Assembly (NCBI GenBank): GCA_026197015.1
Contig: JAPHRB010000018.1
Span: 1-8,903, forward strand
Direction of reading: 5' to 3'
From: Gammaproteobacteria bacterium
Lineage (GTDB): Bacteria > Pseudomonadota > Gammaproteobacteria > SZUA-229
DNA length: 8,903 nt
Shown here piece after piece: positions 7,460-8,903 of this stretch (positions within the stretch are counted from its first letter, which is position 1; each line of letters begins with the position of its first letter). Both the position numbers and the translations under genes were made by a program. The notes beneath the pieces are model-generated. The model saw only the letters and a list, made by a program, of their open reading frames with translations, was not told where the DNA came from and made no database searches.

Positions 7460-7480
7460 TTAACCTGTTAACCTGTTAAA
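7460..7480. repeat. Tandem TTAACCTG repeat forming GTTAAC-type palindromes
   Basis: TTAACCTG occurs twice head-to-tail (7460-7467, 7468-7475) and a third partial copy, TTAA, follows. The array is also symmetric: TTTAAC (7459-7464) mirrors GTTAAA (7475-7480) around a central GTTAAC (7467-7472). It resembles an operator cluster in form, but it lies between gene ends rather than in front of a start, so its role is unclear. Confidence 0.3.
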
Positions 7481-7503
7481 CTTTTAAAGTATTCTGGCTA
7501 GTT

Positions 7504-7534
7504 AAAAAAATTATAGCTGACAATACCAGCAGCT
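7504..7534 (-). terminator. Possible intrinsic terminator of the rarA-arginase unit
   Basis: On the minus strand, AGCTG (7534-7530) and CAGCT (7519-7515) form a five-pair stem with a ten-base loop, followed by ATAA and a run of seven T residues (7510-7504). It lies about 48 bases past the arginase stop codon, where a transcript end is expected. The stem is short and separated from the T-run by four bases, so it may be weak. Confidence 0.4.
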
Positions 7535-7581
7535 CACAAGCATCATCAGACTGTGGGATTTGATGTTGATTATTGCGATAT

Positions 7582-8454
7582 TTACTTATATATAGAGTTG
7601 ATAATTCCATACACCAGTTTTTCGGTTTTACGACTTTCATCATTCCCAGGATCAAATTCTGCTATTTCCAAACCTATAAATTTATCACCAAAATCAAGCT
7701 TTTCAAATGTCATTAATAAGTCGTTTACGCTCAAGCCTGTTTTTTCGCTTGTTACAACACCTGGCGCATCTTTCGGGTCAATTGCATCTAGATCAAGACT
7801 AATTGCAAAATAATCATAACAGCGAGATATAGTTTCAATAAGTTGAAAAAGAACTTTCTGAGTACCCCCATCTTTATCTATTCTTTGCGTATCAAAGACA
7901 TTTACTTTTTTCTTACTTAGCAGGACCATTTCTTCAGCTTCATAACATCTCACACCGAAAAGATATAAATCTTGTCCATCTATATGTCTTGCTGATGGAT
8001 AACATGACTGCAAGTCATGACCCGCCTCCCCTAGCAAAACTGAGATTGGCATACCATGCAAATTGCCTGAAGGTGATGACTCCATAGTATGTGCATCCAT
8101 ATGTGCATCAATCCAGATTAAGGCAAACGTTGAATCGGCAGGCAACTGGTTCATAACACCTGCCCATGTACCTATTGCACACGAATGATCACCGCCTAAT
8201 ATCAGGAAGGATTTCTTGTTTTCTATTTGTTGCCGGGAAAATTGATTAATGAGGCAGCTTTGCTTATTTAAAATATTAAGTGAGTTTTTGTTTTTGTTAG
8301 ACACCTCAAGTAAAGGCTCCCACTTTAGTTCGCTATAACTTAATAAAGTCGAATAACCAGAAGCTTTCAATACAGCAGGCCCAGTAGCACAGGTGTTAGA
8401 TGGTGCCCCCACACACGAAGCAACACCTAGAGTTGGAATAATCTTTTTAGCCAT
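7582..8454 (-). CDS. Arginase-family hydrolase (probable arginase)
   Basis: Arginase splits L-arginine into ornithine and urea using two manganese ions in the cytoplasm. All ureohydrolase metal ligands are visible: H90 in GGDHS, D116, H118 and D120 in DAHMDAHT, and D221 and D223 in SLDLDAIDP. SGNLHGMP (129-136) matches the arginase loop that reads the amino and carboxyl groups of arginine and includes the proton-shuttle-type histidine H133; this favours arginase over agmatinase or formimidoylglutamase. E266 in EIAEFDP fits the guanidinium-binding glutamate. The length, 290, is normal. The position of human N130 is occupied by H122, as in the bacterial DAHMDAH subgroup. The gene begins 14 bases after rarA, so co-transcription is likely; AAAGATA before the ATG is only a weak ribosome site. 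No ArgR-like box was noticed. Confidence 0.88.
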   Translation of the reverse strand: MAKKIIPTLGVASCVGAPSNTCATGPAVLKASGYSTLLSYSELKWEPLLEVSNKNKNSLNILNKQSCLINQFSRQQIENKKSFLILGGDHSCAIGTWAGVMNQLPADSTFALIWIDAHMDAHTMESSPSGNLHGMPISVLLGEAGHDLQSCYPSARHIDGQDLYLFGVRCYEAEEMVLLSKKKVNVFDTQRIDKDGGTQKVLFQLIETISRCYDYFAISLDLDAIDPKDAPGVVTSEKTGLSVNDLLMTFEKLDFGDKFIGLEIAEFDPGNDESRKTEKLVYGIINSIYK

Positions 8455-8468
8455 TATCTTTATAAACT

Positions 8469-8903
8469 CTATTTTTTAATTTTATTTTGTGACCGTAAAT
8501 AATCCAGTTTTTCTTTAATTTTTATCTCTAATCCGCGTTCTACCGGGTGGTAAATTTCATGTTCACCTAACTCATCAGGAAAATACGTTTCTCCAGCCGC
8601 AAAACCATCGTTTTCATCATGTGCATATCTGTAATTTTTCCCATAACCCATGTCTTTCATTAAGTTTGTTGGTGTATTTCTAATATGCATTGGCACATCC
8701 ATTGAGCCACTGTCTTTTGCCAATTGCATTGCTGATTTATAAGCCATATAAACCGCATTTGATTTTGGTGCACAAGCCAGATAACTCACAGCCTGAGCCA
8801 GAGCCAGCTCACCTTCCGGGCTACCTAATCGCTCATAGGTATGCCAGGCATTAAGGGATATTTCAAGGCCTCTCGGGTCTGCATTACCAATATCTTCTGA
8901 AGC
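8469..8903 (-). CDS. rarA: Replication-associated recombination protein A, C-terminal part
   Basis: RarA (MgsA) is an AAA+ ATPase of the clamp-loader/RuvB-like group that acts at stalled replication forks and single-stranded DNA ends. The 144 residues seen here are the C-terminal tetramerisation region; the ATPase part lies outside the window. Family-typical stretches are SEDIGNADPRGLEISLNAW near the edge, GSPEGELALAQA, YLACAPKSNAVYMAY, VPMHIRNTPT, GYGKNYRYAHD, AAGETYFPDELGE and the near-terminal RGLEIKIKEKL. The frame stays open to position 8903, so the internal ATG at 8789 is not the real start. The stop lies 14 bases before the arginase start codon, so the two are probably one transcript. 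Confidence 0.94.
   Translation of the reverse strand, partial: ASEDIGNADPRGLEISLNAWHTYERLGSPEGELALAQAVSYLACAPKSNAVYMAYKSAMQLAKDSGSMDVPMHIRNTPTNLMKDMGYGKNYRYAHDENDGFAAGETYFPDELGEHEIYHPVERGLEIKIKEKLDYLRSQNKIKK

Larger units (their letters stand above)
7156..7581. other. Gene-poor gap between convergent CheC-like and arginase genes
   Basis: This 426-base stretch separates two genes that point toward each other. It contains one doubtful 66-codon plus-strand frame (7256-7456), a cluster of GTTAAC-like repeats (7460-7480) and a possible minus-strand terminator for the arginase unit (7504-7534). No T-rich hairpin that would end the plus-strand CheC-like transcript is obvious after 7155. Confidence 0.5.

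Noticed and set aside
7553..7813. 86-codon plus-strand frame
   Set aside because: It is antisense to the arginase C-terminus, which has clear catalytic motifs on the other strand.

Overview
This AT-rich window reads as chromosomal DNA of a low-GC gammaproteobacterium. That placement rests on the style of the proteins (a 4HB/PAS/GGDEF/EAL protein, a BarA-like hybrid kinase and a proteobacterial-type RarA C-terminus) and is an inference, not a database result. No complete rRNA or tRNA gene, CRISPR array or recognisable transposase gene is visible.

Layout: 1-536 is a leader without a convincing gene. It holds what looks like a decayed 3' end of a tRNA on the minus strand (114-142) and a REP-like palindrome (254-286). 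537-2864 (+) encodes a membrane-bound cyclic-di-GMP enzyme in which both the GGDEF and the EAL active sites look intact. After a 250-base gap, 3115-6336 (+) encodes a large hybrid histidine kinase: eight-helix membrane sensor of MASE3-like type, FixL-like PAS, HisKA, HATPase, two receiver domains and Hpt. 6337-6546 holds two overlapping very short frames, one of which resembles the start of a CheY-type receiver; the second ends directly against the next gene. 6547-7155 (+) is a two-site CheC-family phosphatase. 7156-7581 is mostly gene-poor. The minus strand then carries an arginase-family gene (7582-8454) directly downstream of the C-terminal part of rarA (8469-8903, cut by the window edge).

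The plus-strand genes form a signalling cluster: a c-di-GMP turnover enzyme, a multistep phosphorelay kinase and a CheY-P-phosphatase-type protein. How they connect is not shown. There is no complete stand-alone response regulator here, so the partner of the kinase's Hpt domain and the substrate of the CheC-like protein lie elsewhere or are the kinase's own receiver domains. The minus-strand pair is probably one transcription unit that combines a replication-fork maintenance factor with an arginine-degrading enzyme. The most interesting points are the FixL-like PAS that keeps the proximal heme histidine but differs at other heme-pocket positions, the CheC protein without a CheY next to a possible cheY remnant, and the rarA-arginase arrangement.
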